Source: Trachythela sp. YZ-2020 (taxonomy: Eukaryota; Cnidaria; Anthozoa; Malacalcyonacea; Clavulariidae). Taken from it: a stretch of 64,000 bases of DNA. The position numbers were made by a program, and so were the translations under genes. Positions 24,408 to 37,500 of the stretch are shown here, piece by piece (the stretch's first letter is position 1; every line of letters starts with the position of its first letter). The DNA is taken from positions 6,460,501 to 6,524,500 of the forward strand of contig JADLSH010000388.1 in assembly GCA_016169945.1 (NCBI GenBank), written 5' to 3'. Below the pieces are notes generated by a model that was not told the DNA's origin, did no database searches, and saw nothing but the letters and a program-made list of their open reading frames with translations.

Positions 24408-26836
24408 ATGACCAAGGGCAACAAGGGGAAAAATCGAGCAAACTCAAGCGCCAAATCGAAAGACCAAAACGAGAGGAAGCGAGACGAACGAGCAAGAAGA
24501 AATGCATTGAGAAAAGAACGAGAAGCTAAAGAGTATCTCGAAAATGATGAGAATTTTGTTTCGTTTTCTAACCAGCTCCAAGCCTTGGGATATAAGATTA
24601 AGGATATCAAAGGAGATGGGTTAGATTTTGTATGCTTTAAAAATATATTTGTAATATAGACATTGAATAACAATTGTAATTGAATACATTCTATTACTAT
24701 GTTACTATACATATCATTATGTAATCTGTTTGTTAAATATTTGGCATATGAGTAACTCTTCTAAACTTTTCTATTCGTATTAAAAATACACGGCGTAAAA
24801 GCCACAATAAGTTCTTAAATTTTGAATTACGCGTTACCAACACCTGTTGTAGACACTCTATCATTTTGTTCTTTGCAGTAACTGCCTGTTTCGAGCTCTT
24901 GCAGACCAATTGGACGGAACTGACGATGGACATTTGAGATATCGAAGGATCATTGTAAAATATTTAGCTGCTCATAGAGAGGAGTTTGAACCTTTTGTGG
25001 AAGACAACAGGTCATTTGATGAACATGGTACAAAATGAATTAGATTTGATTGGATATGATTTGTTATTTGAGTTTTGATTTTGTCTAAGCAGTTTAGATG
25101 GTTTAGCGATTCGCCAATTCTTCTAGATAATGCTAACTTAACCATCCAGTTTCTTATTTATAAATGGATTTTATAGCTCTTTCAAAAGTTATGTCATGAT
25201 CTGATCTATAATATTTTATACCCACATCATTCCTTTTTAGTTAAAGAACTCAGTAACGCGGGAATATTTGGAGGCAACGATTCTATAGTCGCCTTTTCAC
25301 GATGTTATGGCCTGAACATCGTTATACATCAACTCAATGAACGTTGCTGGGTTATCGACGGTGAAGAATATCGAAAACCTGGAGATCCTTTAAGAGAACT
25401 GCATATTTCATATCATAATGGCGACCATTATTCATCAGTTCGTAGAATTGGCGATCCTGACGATGGTCCTGCATGGTTATTTAATGACAAGCATAAGGTG
25501 TTACTTTATAAAATATTATATTGAACTAATGATATATATATTATATAAAAACATGTATATTAAACTTATACCTAAAAAACGATAGTATGCTGAAACGTTT
25601 ATATTGAAAGCTTTATTAAAATATACATTCATGCGACCTATTTTTATTTATTTATTGGTAAACTGACACTAAACGCAAAAACCAACAACGCCAAGTTAAC
25701 ATTGAGTGATTTACTCATCCATGCAGGTCACAAAAGAAACAGTTCAGTTTGGAGATAAAGCAAAACTTCCCAAGAAACCAAAAGCAAACAAGGCAGCAGT
25801 TTACGACGAGGCAATAGCTTCAGAAGAATCAAGCGACATTGCCATCATACAAGCAGCCACTGGTTGCCAGGTGGTAGCTAAAACTATTTGATATCTGAAC
25901 TGCAAGAATTATACTATAACTAAAATTATTAGTATGAGAACTGAAAGAATTAGAACGGAAATGGTATAGCAATGTCTTTGGTTTCTTATTATTTTAGGAT
26001 TTGGAGTTAATTCAACAAACCTTACTAGAGAGTAACAATGATCTTGATGGTACAATAAGTTATATTTTACAACTGCAATCGCTTGGCACCATGGAAGGTA
26101 GGTATAAAGTAGGAAATTTCACAAACATGACTGGCAATATGCAATTCAAAATTGTATTACAAATACTCTTCGTTATAATAAAAGCTGTCAGAAAGTATCA
26201 CTATATAAGTACTAGTATCAACAGTATTTTCCTTTCAGCCTTAACAGAAGACTTTACTGCAGCAGCAAATTATGAAGACGAAGTTGAAAATCGGATAACA
26301 AATTTTGTGAACGATCAGGATATATCTGGTTTGAATCAGGAGGAACATGAAGAATGCGATAGTACACCAAACACGAACCCTGTCCCTGATCAAGATCTCT
26401 TAGAGAAAATGGCCAAAGGCGGAGCTATACCTAAGACAAAACAACAGGTAAAGCGTGACTTCTTCATCTTTGATATAGAAGAGTTAAAATGCTAAATCCT
26501 TAACCAATCATTACCAGCCTGATAAGTGATAAATGGGGTAATTATGATACTAATTGATATAAACTAACGTTTAAAAAAGATACATTAAGAACTATCTAAC
26601 AAGCTAACAAGTGTTAGTACTAATGAAAATATTGTATTCTTTTCAAAACTTTCCAGACTCCCAGCAGCCGCAAACGAAAACATCTTGCAAAACAAGAAAA
26701 GAAAGCAAGAAGGATGGAAGAAAGACGTCAAGAGATTAAAAATAAAGAGAAAGAAAGCGAGCAAGAAAAACAAAATGTAGAAACTGACAATACCACCGTG
26801 CCAGATTTCTTAGATCTACAGGCACTTGCTATATAA
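24408..26836 (+). CDS. OTUD3: OTU-domain deubiquitinase OTUD3
   Basis: Seven exons: 24408-24619, 24879-25027, 25241-25497, 25727-25870, 25998-26097, 26239-26447, 26657-26836; 416 aa. The N-terminus is highly basic ([20 protein letters not shown]). The OTU core has the catalytic loop [13 protein letters not shown] with Cys73 and, about 110 residues on, HNGDHYSSV with His183. Residues 230-285 look like a UBA domain split over exons 4-5 ([24 protein letters not shown]). The C-terminus is a Lys/Glu-rich helix. Order and length fit the OTUD3 family, which removes ubiquitin from substrates such as PTEN in mammals. The start is the first ATG, after an in-frame stop-rich leader, and is shared with a bidirectional spacer. 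Confidence 0.93.
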
Positions 26837-27081
26837 AATAATATATTTGTGAAAATTTTATACACATTCATGTAAAAAGTAAAATATACTGTACAAATTG
26901 AAAAATGTCGTAATTAAAATGTTTTGAACTAAGTCTATTATGCTTGATGTAATTCATAGTGCTGACCAACTGATTGAGTCCGAATCAACACCTTCACTGA
27001 GATTTATAATCGTCAATATTTTATTACTATTTTTCCTCTTCATTCTCTTATTTCTATTTTTCCCTCTTCATCTTTTACTTT
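26837..27081. other. Convergent 3' spacer
   Basis: OTUD3 (+) and the CAP/TSP1 gene (-) end tail to tail 245 bp apart. AATATA and AATAAT-like signals occur. Nothing else is seen. Confidence 0.5.
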
Positions 27082-30000
27082 TCAGCTTGCTGGAGTATAT
27101 TTGAAAGTGATGTCAGCCTGGGCCGTACCAATAGCATAGATGACAATTTGATTGTCGCCATCTGGGTAGACTGGACCTAAAATCCAAACGACATTAGTTT
27201 CTTGTATCATCTCATATTGCAGAATACCAAAGAGCTTCATAAACTGCTCACATCACTATAAATCTGAATATTTTTCTCTATCAGCAATGTCTAGATTGCT
27301 CTCTCTAAAAGCCCACCCTTCAATGGTCCAGTATTAAACAGCAGGAGGAAACTGAAGTACCCGGGAAATCTCTTATTCTTTGGAAGAGTCAAACTGGAAG
27401 CGACACGCGGCCAAGGCAAAATTATATTAAATATCTTCTTACCTTCGATGGTGATATCATAATTACTATTATAAGTCACAGCAACGCCTTTCACATTACT
27501 TGAATAATAGTAACCATAAGCGGTGCTTGAACGGTAACCAACCACTAGAATTATTATTAAAGTATAGTATAAGTTCACATCAACTATATGACGAGACGAC
27601 TATGAATCGATTGATCAGTAATCAAATTTTAATTTGTACCTGCACTTGCACTTGCACTAGAACTATTATGAATAATTTGAACATCCTTGGCTCCGTTTGG
27701 TATGGTAACGACAACATCTTTCCAGTATGAACCAGAAGGCACCACCTTATATTCGCCCTCAATCACAGTACCTGTGAGAAAAAGTAGTGATTGTTAGCAG
27801 CATAATGGTTGATGCATGAACCTTTCGCCTCTGCGAACTCGACCCCTGTTCTCTAATTATAGTTTTGTCTTAGTCAGATGCGAGAATAGTGCATCTAGTT
27901 TACTTTCACCTAACACTTCAGATTTTCTCCAAGTACTCTGGTTTCCTCCTGTACTACCACTGGACAAATTAGGTTGGCCCTTGCTGGACCTCTAGAACTA
28001 GAACAGGTAAGAACTGATATAACTATCCAGTATAAATAAAGTTAGTTTAGTTTAGGTTTCTTCCTGTAATAACACTAGAACGATCTGAGATGGCTCTTAC
28101 TGTTCCTTTAGAGAAGACGCTATACCCGCTATACATAAAGTTAGTATAAAGTAAAAAAGATGCACCCATGGTCCCAGGGATGCCGGAACCACGGGTGCAG
28201 CGGGTGCAAGTGCACCCCTTGCCTTTTGTATTCACAACTTTCTGGGTGCAATGCGGGTGCAGACTATGGATGCAACGGGTGCACAGAAGATTTAATACGA
28301 ACACATTTAGATTAACTCGTAACTCGTAAGATTTTTTGTGTTTGATCCTAAATTAAGTTATAAGTAGGCCGGTAAGTGCCCTTTGATTAAATGTATTTTT
28401 TATAACAAATCGCACCCGTTGCCCTCAGCAACCTCCGGCATCCCTGCTGGTCCCTTACCAGGTTGAAATCTCATAGCCGCACAAACATTATCAACACATG
28501 CACCGGTATCTTTGTCGCAATGTGTGCCTTCGTCCACTGGTCCACGGTTGAAGTAGAAATTGGACTCATGTGCATTTCGACAGTATAAGTTACATTCGTC
28601 TGTAAGGAAATTTAATTATTTAATGATTATTATTTATTCATAAATATTTATTATGTTCATTATAAATATTTAGTTTCAACATATTCAAGTATAGGTATCA
28701 CATCGATTTCTCACTATGAATTGCCTTACCTACACCGCCAAAGTTATGTGCCTCAGCGAGGTACCCTCTCGTTTCACATTGCATGTTTCGTTCTTGTGTT
28801 CGTGGGTTACAGGGCTGTAACAAATAAAGATTTGTTAAAGATCATATGAACCATCCTTTTCTAGTAACAGTAGACTAATTAACAATTAGACAACGAGGCC
28901 AAGTTGTCTATGAGCGAATAGTCACCCGTACCCGTACCTGTGGGTTACACCAGACTGTATAAACCTCTCTGCTAGGACCTATACATCCTCCCCCAGGCTG
29001 TGTACATGTTCTTGTTCTAAAACTGACACCACCACCACAGGTTTTTGAACATGGACCAGGCTGAGACCATTCTGAATAACCACCGTTTGCAGATGAAATA
29101 GTCGTCGTTTTCTCGGTGTCCGGCTGGTTGGTGGGTGGCTGTGAAGTTTTGGAAGGGGTAACAGAGAAAGTGGTTGGTGGAGCGGCGGTGGGTGTTGTGT
29201 CAGATTCTGTAGTCATCGGGATGGATTGAGTTGTAGTTGTAGTAGGCGGCTTGGTGGTTGCAGGACTTTCAGGTTCATCTTGAAGTAAGATACAAGCACC
29301 GTTCACGCATGCTCCGGTCTTATCATTACAAAGGGTGCCATCATCCACTTGTCCTCTTTGAATGTATAAGTTATTTTCTACCGACTGGCGGCAATGTAAA
29401 ATACATTCGTCTAGGAAAAAGAATTATGCTAATTTGATTATTCCCATGAATAGGTAGATCTCACCAAGAATAATCGTACAGCATGCAGATGCTGTCAACC
29501 GATAGTTGTCAGAGTGAGAAAAATAATGTTAATTATTTTCATTGTATGTCATATCCTTGTATTTGGAGCAAATATTAAAACCCCGCACAGACGAGCACGT
29601 TTTTCTCGACAAGTTTTCCTTGACAAGTTTTATTTGCCCGTGTGTACGGCAAAAAATTGACAGGTTTTCCTTGAGAAGGATTAGTCATGCCATCTTTTGA
29701 ACAAAGAAAAATGTTCCTGTGTACGACCAACAAGGAAAACTTGACAAGGAAATGCGCAGTACGCCACTGCACACTTATTTTCGATCTAGTTGAGCGGCCA
29801 TTGCCATTAATAAGGCATTATAAACATGAAGTATTCACTCGTGTCGTCAATACACGGTCTCGTAAAACTTGTCAAGGAAAAATTGATCGAAAAAAACTTG
29901 TTTGCCGTACACACGAACAAGTAAACTCGACAAGAAACCTGTCAAGGAAAACTTGCTCGTCTGTACGGGGCTTAAGAGTTAAGAGATGCAGTTTAGTTGA

Positions 30001-32835
30001 ATTTTAGATCAATATGGATCATTGTTTAGAGAAGACAAGAGTTCATAAGTTAGTTCTTCAATTGCCAGTTTGCCACATCAATGATAATCATGTAAACTCT
30101 CGCCACCAGTTTGCCACCACTCTTATGCTCGTATATGGTCCGAACTTTACGATCAACAAACATATTACTACCATTATAGAATTATTATAGCAAGCGTCTT
30201 TAAGGTACATACTTGACCCTCCAAAGTTGTATGCTTGTGCTAGGTAACCTCGTTCTTTACATTGCTCACGACGTTCGTCCACGTCTGTAGTACATGCCTT
30301 AAAGCAAAGAAACGATGATATAAAAAATAAATACCATAAATAGCATACGTTCTCGGGCTATTGAATTGACTCCATAACCATCTTCCTTCCAGAGAAAACA
30401 GTATCGCAGATTAGGCCTATGATTCAGGCTACCATGCATGAACAAATAATATATATAGATCATCATCATCATCATCATTATCGCCATTTTCCATCATCAT
30501 CATTATCACCACCGTCATCATCACCATTACCATAACCATTACCATTGTCATCACTATTACCACTGTCATCACCATCATCATCATCGTCAATATTTTCAGG
30601 CCTACCTGCGAGTTGCACCAGTACGGATATAGCCTCCTGGTTTCCCCAGAGCAATCCCGACCGTTGAATGAAGGTTTAGGATTGGTGCATGATCTAGTCT
30701 CAAATCTAACTCCTTTGTCGCATGGCTTACTGCAAGGACCTGGCTCTGACCAAGCAGTGAATACACCATCAACACCTAAAATTTCATGTACAGTACTTTA
30801 GATCATCACTAAATACGTACTCGATTTAGTGATGATCAATCAAGCTAATAAATTATGTAATTGATTTCATGGTCAAAACGATACTACATAGAACACTTTT
30901 TTCTACTAAATGAACTAACCGTTGCAATTATCTTGAAATGTATCCAATAGATAAGAAGCTTTCGGCACATTAACATCATACTGTCCAATAAAGTTCCCAG
31001 GAGGAGAATAACGAGCTACAACGTAGACTTTTGTTCGGTCAAAATTACGAGCATATCCAATGCCAAGCTTTACAGAAGTCGTCCACACAATCTAGATTTT
31101 GTTAGCAGGAGAAAAGTTAAATATTGATTAATGATTGTGGTTAGGAGTTGGTAATAATGATTGTATCATGATTGATAATACTTCATCTCAACCGATGTAT
31201 TTGTTTGTGTGCCCCGTGTACTTGTAATATACTTGTATAATTCTTGCTGATAGGCACTATAAGCCTAATTAGGGAAGATTAAATCTAGATTCTTTCACTT
31301 GGAACATATAACATGATAAAAAGAGACAATATAACTATATAAGATAGTGGAGGCTACACTATATCTCATTATTAATAATAGAAATTTTTCCAAATAGTCT
31401 TCCAAGGATCTCTAGGGAAGTCTGACACCCTTGGTTGTAAAGAAAACCAAAGTTACATTGAACAACTTTCACAACAAGCACATACCTGTGTGAAATGACC
31501 GACCATCTTTCCCTCTCGACCAGGTCGCGTTGTTGCTCTTCCTTGCGGCCATGTACAATAATTGTAATCATACACTTCTTCATACCTGGTGAAGTTAAAA
31601 GAATCCAACTTTCTTGGGTTAACTATAGCACTAAACTACAAACTATACTACTCTATTTGCACTTGATAGCCTCGTTCTTCCTAAACTATTCTCCCTGTAG
31701 AGGTCTAGCTAGTACCATCCCAGATTGGTATACTGTTACTGCAGAAGGAAATTGGAAAACCCGCTCGGAGAAAACCCACAGTGTTTGGTAGAATTAAACT
31801 GGAAGCATTCTATTGTACCACCGGCTGTACAACCAACATCAGCACTGAATGTTCGAGCCTATAAAATATATAATCTGAGTTATATCGAGACTAAGTTCTA
31901 AGACTCATCTCTCCTCCCTCCTCATTTCATTAATTCTACCATTTTAACCATTTTTCACTCACCATCTTAATGTGGCGTTGGTCTCCACAGAAGTATGACC
32001 CCCGGCATACGCCAAATTCTCCCCGGCTCCACCAGGATTACAAGATTCACCTCGGCCACAATGTTGAAATAAATTATTCTCTGCCAAATACTCCGCGTAA
32101 TCTTGAGCTTCTTGGGTTAATCTACAGCACATTAAATTTTTAAATTCGTATAATATACGATAATGATAGTAAGCTACTAACTACAAGACAAAGGGCCTTT
32201 GCTTGAAACATCGAAGTTCTTGTTATATTTTTCAGCTAGTTTGATCCTGAAATCCCTCAACAGGCCTCAAGTATATCTTTAAATCACTACGCCTACACTG
32301 GAACCACGGATTTAAGTTATTAGACTAATAGACATAGTTATTAGACTATAGTTATAGAGACTGCTATAGGATTTGTGGAAAGTAGGAAAAGGGTTAACTA
32401 TCTCCATAAACTTGGTCAGGCTCTAGGGTCTGGTCATTAGTTATTAACTCAGTTATTAACTAACGAAAGACGTTTTAAATTCTCAATGAAGGGACTGTTT
32501 TGGGGATTAAAATTTAAAGCCAGCTTTCCCTTACGTGTCATCCTTGGTCATAAGAGGAATACCATGTAACTGTCTGTAGTGATTGTGTAGGTCGAGTTGA
32601 TCTTGACGGAATGACTCTATGTTGAACCCAGGATTAAGATTTGCAGCTCGCTTTACCAACCTAGGAATATGAAATAAACGAAAGAAATAAGTTACTTTTC
32701 TTGAAATAGAAAGGCGTTCAGATGGTCATATTCCAGTTGGAAAATAAAATTTAAAACATTCACACACCTTTTGGGCCGAGGTAATCCAAATACAAGAAGG
32801 CAATGAAGAAGAACAATGACTACCACACCTTTCAT
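27082..32835 (-). CDS. Secreted CAP-TSP1-ADAMTS-like modular protein
   Basis: Thirteen exons on the minus strand: 32835-32768, 32660-32535, 32121-31963, 31585-31486, 31091-30920, 30775-30606, 30297-30213, 29410-28938, 28814-28730, 28599-28459, 27771-27640, 27544-27443, 27176-27082; phases close to 635 aa. Residues 1-20 are a signal peptide. About 40-205 is a CAP (SCP/PR-1) domain: [29 protein letters not shown] (Ala where many CAP-2 motifs have Cys). Then TSP1 (209-265, [13 protein letters not shown]), a Cys-rich module like the ADAMTS cysteine-rich domain (266-345), a Thr/Pro mucin-like linker, a second TSP1 ([17 protein letters not shown]), a second Cys-rich module, and a beta-rich spacer-like end ([14 protein letters not shown]). 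No metalloprotease motif. Likely extracellular matrix or mucus; venom-type use of CAP proteins is a remote option. Confidence 0.88.
27297..27430 (+). repeat. SINE/MITE core fragment in intron 12
   Basis: Contains AGGAGGAAACTGAAGTACCC and AGAGTCAAACTGGAAGC, which recur in modified form at 31740-31862 and 57080-57115. It seems to be a shared conserved core of several elements. Confidence 0.45.
27918..28150 (-). repeat. Two tandem diverged repeat units in intron 10
   Basis: GGTTTCCTCCTGTACTACCA...GGACCTCTAGAACTAG and GGTTTCTTCCTGTAATAACA...CCTTTAGAGAAGACG are two related units, each followed by TATCCAGTATAAATAAAGTT or CCGCTATACATAAAGTT. They are in reverse orientation to the fragment at 27297. 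Confidence 0.5.
28175..28446. mobile_element. MITE next to a splice donor (intron 10)
   Basis: CAGGGATGCCGGA at the left end mirrors TCCGGCATCCCTG at the right. GGGTGCA motifs repeat within. Flanks are similar but not identical (CATGGTCC and CTGGTCCC), so a decayed 8-bp duplication is possible. The right end lies 12 bp from the exon 10 donor at 28458. Confidence 0.6.
29579..29971. mobile_element. TTAA-flanked foldback MITE in intron 7
   Basis: TTAA at 29575-29578 and 29972-29975 brackets an element with ends ACCCCGCACAGACGAGCA and TGCTCGTCTGTACGGGG. The arms are full of CTTGACAAGTTT/AACTTGTC motifs. The same terminal core (CAGACGAGCAAG) is found in the element at 40035-40471. TTAA targets are typical of piggyBac-like elements. 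Confidence 0.8.
30455..30600. repeat. ATC/CAT trinucleotide microsatellite
   Basis: Imperfect (ATC)n with ACC and ATT variants in intron 6 of the CAP/TSP1 gene, just inside the acceptor side of the TSP1 exon. Confidence 0.85.
31740..31862 (+). repeat. SINE-core fragment in CAP-gene intron 3
   Basis: Carries CTCGGAGAAAACCCACAGTG and AATTAAACTGGAAGCATTC, matching the core at 57085-57115 and the fragment at 27345-27410. On the minus strand it is open and flanked by AG, but joining it to the CAP exons breaks frame, so it is not an exon. Confidence 0.5.
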
Positions 32836-34540
32836 GACTCAATAAATACAAAAGCCCAAACTAAATCGACTGAATCTCTGAGCTGCTTAAACCAGTAGCA
32901 AATTAAGACATGACAACTTTGAATACAACTCCAGACAACAATGAAATGAGCTGCAATAAACTTGGCAGAAAATCGTCGTCCTTTTATGAACGACCTCAAG
33001 TGGTGATCGTTACGCCTACGGACCCACTTCACATCAAGTTTAACCTTTTTAGGTTTCTGATACGCTGGAGGGTACGTAAATAAATGTAAAGTGCACCTGA
33101 GTCAGCACATAACCTTGATTTCCGTTGGAAAATTGCAAAAACTCATGCGTTCAAGCATTCACGAGCAAGTTTTTTTTAAATATTTTATTCCGTGTAATAA
33201 AAAAGACTTATGGTAATTCTATGTCAATATCATTGAAGAGCAGAAATTATAAGATAGATTACTCTCTATTCACCGGAAATTTGTCAACCACTATATTTGT
33301 AAATATATCTTGAAATATTATTTGAATTTCCCGAGACAACAAGAAACTGTATTTCAATTAAACAATCTTTCCTCATCTGTTCAGATCATTTAATATTTAA
33401 GCGTACATGTAAACGTATATACTAGCTTTGGTTTGATTTTCTTGTTTCCACATTTGCATAAAAACATGTATTTGGAAATGACTAAAGAAGTGGAAAAATG
33501 GATTTCTGCTGCTGTGCGAGACGACAGCGTTCATTTCTTGTTTTTCCCAAATAAGGCCGTCAAAGTTGCGTGCAAAAGTGTGTTTGTTTTTCGGTAACTC
33601 TTGGTGAAACTTTCATGACTGAGACAAAAACAGAATATACACTTCCTACATTTCTGAAAAGCAGGCCAATATCGTACTCATTCTCGGGTAATCATTCCCA
33701 TCGTTTCCTCAAGTCATGATCAATAAAACTTTACCACAAACACCATATACGCCTGAAACATCCTCATAATTTGACCTCCTTTTAGACATTAACAAAGAAC
33801 CTTAATTTGATCTTAGTGAGAAAATCTCCATGTAAAAGTCGGCATTAAAATCAAACGAACCGCACAATTGATTTTCAAGAGTCCCTTGAAATTTAAGTAC
33901 TTTCTCTTTGCCCTGCATGCGTGAAATGAACGCTCGAGCACAATATATATACGAACGCTGTATTAATAACTATTTTAGCAACTAACTTATTAATTAATTA
34001 TGCACGCGATTAAGCTGCGGGGTTTTAGGATAAAAAATTCAACAAGAACTTCGACGTTTCGAGCGAAGGCCCTTCGTCTGGCAGTTATTGGAAGTTCTTG
34101 TTGAATTTTTCATGTAGTTTGCTCCTAAAGACCCACAGCTTATCGGGTATAGACGCTACCGGCTACACTGCAGGAACACGCGTTCAAGATATTCTAACTT
34201 ATTAACTAACCAACCAACCGACCGACCGACCAACCAACCGACCGACCGACCAACCAACCAACTAACGTAATAACTAACTAACTAAACAACCAATTAATTC
34301 AGTAACAAAGTCTCTATAAACTACTCAAAAAAACTAACGAATATACATGCGCATGTACAATTTAAAGTGCCCCAAATTTGCTGGCACTAACCCATCTGGG
34401 TAATATATTACTTAACTATATATTATATGACTAGAATAGTTTTTATTTTCTACAGATATATAAATTACAAAATTTACTACCATAATGTCTATTTTAATAT
34501 ACTAATTATATCTACACCAATTCCTGTTATCTACAGTTAT
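32836..34540. other. Intergenic region with repeats
   Basis: No coding exon is seen. It holds a foldback element at 34010-34141 and a CCAA/CCGA tetranucleotide run at 34203-34262. The first ~200 bp should include the promoter of the CAP/TSP1 gene, but no motif stands out. Confidence 0.5.
34010..34141. mobile_element. Foldback element with hammerhead-like core
   Basis: ATTCAACAAGAACTTC and GAAGTTCTTGTTGAAT are perfect inverted arms. AGCTGCGGGG / CCCACAGCTT extend the ends. The loop carries CGTTTCGAGCGAAGGCCCTT, the reverse form of the dispersed hammerhead-like motif. Confidence 0.65.
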
Positions 34541-37500
34541 CTACACTTCCATGTCACCGCTATCACTACCGCTGACCATATGGCGGGAAAACCGCATATC
34601 TGTTCGAGATGACGTCAGAGAACTCAATGACCTAGACTTTCCAAAATAAGACGCGTCTAAAGTTAGTGGGCTTTTTGGGCGAGCGCCTTTCTCGGGCGTC
34701 GTCGGAAAACTCCGAACTCGAGGCGAAAGTGGGTCACTGTCAAACGATGGCGAATGAATGTGTAATAAACTAAATTGTTTACGCTCCAGATCCGAGATTC
34801 TTGGGACTGATTGTTCGGAGTTCCGGGTGAATGGATAAACCATTGTTGCGCGTTTTGGAGATGTCTTTTCATCTTGACCTATAGGGAATATTTAGGTGTA
34901 GTATTTAGATTGAGATGCAAAGGTATAGACCTGAAAAAAGTGGTGTTCCTGTGGAACATTTACATTAGCAACATGAAGATTGATGAACACTTTTTCACAC
35001 ATACTGTACAGTATATAATTTATGACAGAATCTTACGAAATCATGAAGCATCCATGTTTGTAATATAATAAATATCAATGTAACATAAATGCACGTATAT
35101 TTATTGCTGCACACATACTGTACGATCCAATTTTCCATTGTTTAGTCTACGCACGTTTGGGGAACATTTGAAAAATGCAATCCAAGGAAGATTATACACT
35201 TTTCCAGGTCTGGGAAGACAAAGAAAGAAAAACTGACTACTTACTTTCTGTGTTCTCATCTGAAAAATCTCGTTCTCGATTTCGGAACTTGAAAGGTAAA
35301 GACGGCGAATCACACGCGGTTGGCAGTGACGCAACAAGCAAGACATTTGGTGGTAAAATATCTTCATCATTTTCCGCACTGTCTTCGACGTTGTCTGGTG
35401 CTTTATTTTCGTAGTCACCGATTCTTAAGTCGCCTTTTTGAGCGGTGGATGTGGAAAATCTTAACAGCTGTGTGAAAAAGGTATAGTAAGATAGATAAGT
35501 AGAATTCTACACAAACGAAGGACCTGCATCGCTCGAAATGTCGAAGTCTTTCAACATCTTTTTGAAGTATAGTTCCAACCCCACAGCACAGCAGTTTCAA
35601 TATTCAATAAAGAATGATAAGTTTTATGTAGCTACCCTTCTTACATCTTCACCAAAACAAAAGCCACTGAGTTTCCATAAAAAAATAATGTGAACAAAAC
35701 CACCGTAATACAAAAGCGAGAGTTGCATTTACAATCACAAGAAAGCAAGTTTGTTTGTTAAAAGTTACCTCGGCTGCCTGATAGATTGCTGTCATCCACC
35801 GATGTCGTCGGGCAGCTGATTCGCACTAGAATGGAAAAAAATAGGATACAGAACTTTATATATAGTTTCTGCGCAATGAAGGTCCACAACACGTTTTGCA
35901 CTTTGACGGGACGTGCATGAAAGGAAGAAAAATGGCGGGATTCAAGATTTCGAGAACTCGCGAGATAAGAATAAAGCCTGGTTCCCATCTAGTCGTAACG
36001 GTCGTGAACACATCAACAGATGTAATACAGTGTTGACATACCCCTGCAGTCAGTAAAGACTGATTTGCATACAGCACACAAACGACAAGATTGATGCAGA
36101 CTAACTAGACTATTTCACATAGGGTACAGTCAGTGTTGAATGATATATCTCTACAATCATTAAAGACTGATTTACATACAGCATACAAACGACAAGATAG
36201 ATGCAGACTATTTCACATGGGGTACAGTCAGTGTTGATATATCTCTACAATAATTAAAGACTGAGTTACATACAGCACACAAACGACAAGATAGATGCAG
36301 ACTATTTCACATTTGGTACAGTCAGTGTTGATATATCTCTACAATCATTAAATACTGATTTACATACATACAGCACACAAACGACAAGATAGATGCAGAC
36401 TATTTCACATGGGGTACAGTCAGTGTTGATATATCTCTACAATCATTAAAGACTGATTTACACAGAGCACACAAACGACGAGATAGATGCAGACTATTTC
36501 ACATCGTCGTACATGGCTTTGTCGACCAAATGAAAACCAGGCTTAATCTAAGGAAAACGTGGGAGATAGTAAGAAAATACGAGCACTAGATTCAGGATTT
36601 AAGATCCCCATTGTGGACCCACTAAAATTAGCTATTGATCAGTTCATGTCATAGAAATGAATAATCAAAACATTTTTGCATATCTGCAAGGTGAATGTTT
36701 TACGAACCTTAAGCAAATGACGTCCATGAGCAGCACAGAGCATAAAAGGAAAACTGTAGGACTTGCGCTGAGAAACGACACATTTAGTTTTGCTTACAAT
36801 TTCGACACTTCCAATTAACTGAAACAAGAAATGAACGGTAAGCATGAAGTTGGTCAGCAGTTTTCATGTTGGAACCACAAGGTAAAGAAGAACAGCTATC
36901 TCAATTAACGTGGGGGTTCAGTGTAGGAAGTATTCCAGATTATTGAAGGGTTTTTGTAGCGACTAAAATTATATTTTAGCGCTGCACCGAAATCGTACAA
37001 CCGAAGCTTCTATTCCGGAGGACCTGTACGGTTGTATTTTCCGCAACTGCTCTCGGTGAGGTCGAAAATATGTCATGACATAAGTGTTAGCTTGGCTAAT
37101 GCAAGACACGTCTCGTATTTCAACGTGAACTTTCAACATCTCATTTTGAAATGAATATCCTAAATTATGATCTCATTCTTCCCATGGTAATGCCATATAC
37201 AATTTATACATCTTTTATATAATATGGGATACTAATGTATGAAATAACAAACCTTTTCGCCTCTGTCCGTTTCATAAAATTTCAAGTACTTTCCGTCGAG
37301 CACGACCCAGTAGGGAACCCACTATAATTGAAAATTTTCAAAATTACGGACAATGCAGCGGAACTAAGACATTCAGGGAAAAATCGCATCGTGAAACATT
37401 GTCATTGTCCACAGAATTTGATTGCGTGGAGTGTATACTAGGGCACTAGGCTGGTAAGCGAAGGTCGTAAAATAGATGGTGAGATTTTAGACTTGTATGA

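Noticed and set aside
31740..31862. Extra exon between CAP exons 3 and 4
   Set aside because: It is flanked by AG and open in one frame, but joining it to exon 3 gives a stop, while the direct 3-to-4 junction yields a standard CAP sequence. The segment matches a repeat core.
34203..34262. Possible structured regulatory element
   Set aside because: Only a CCAA/CCGA tetranucleotide run.
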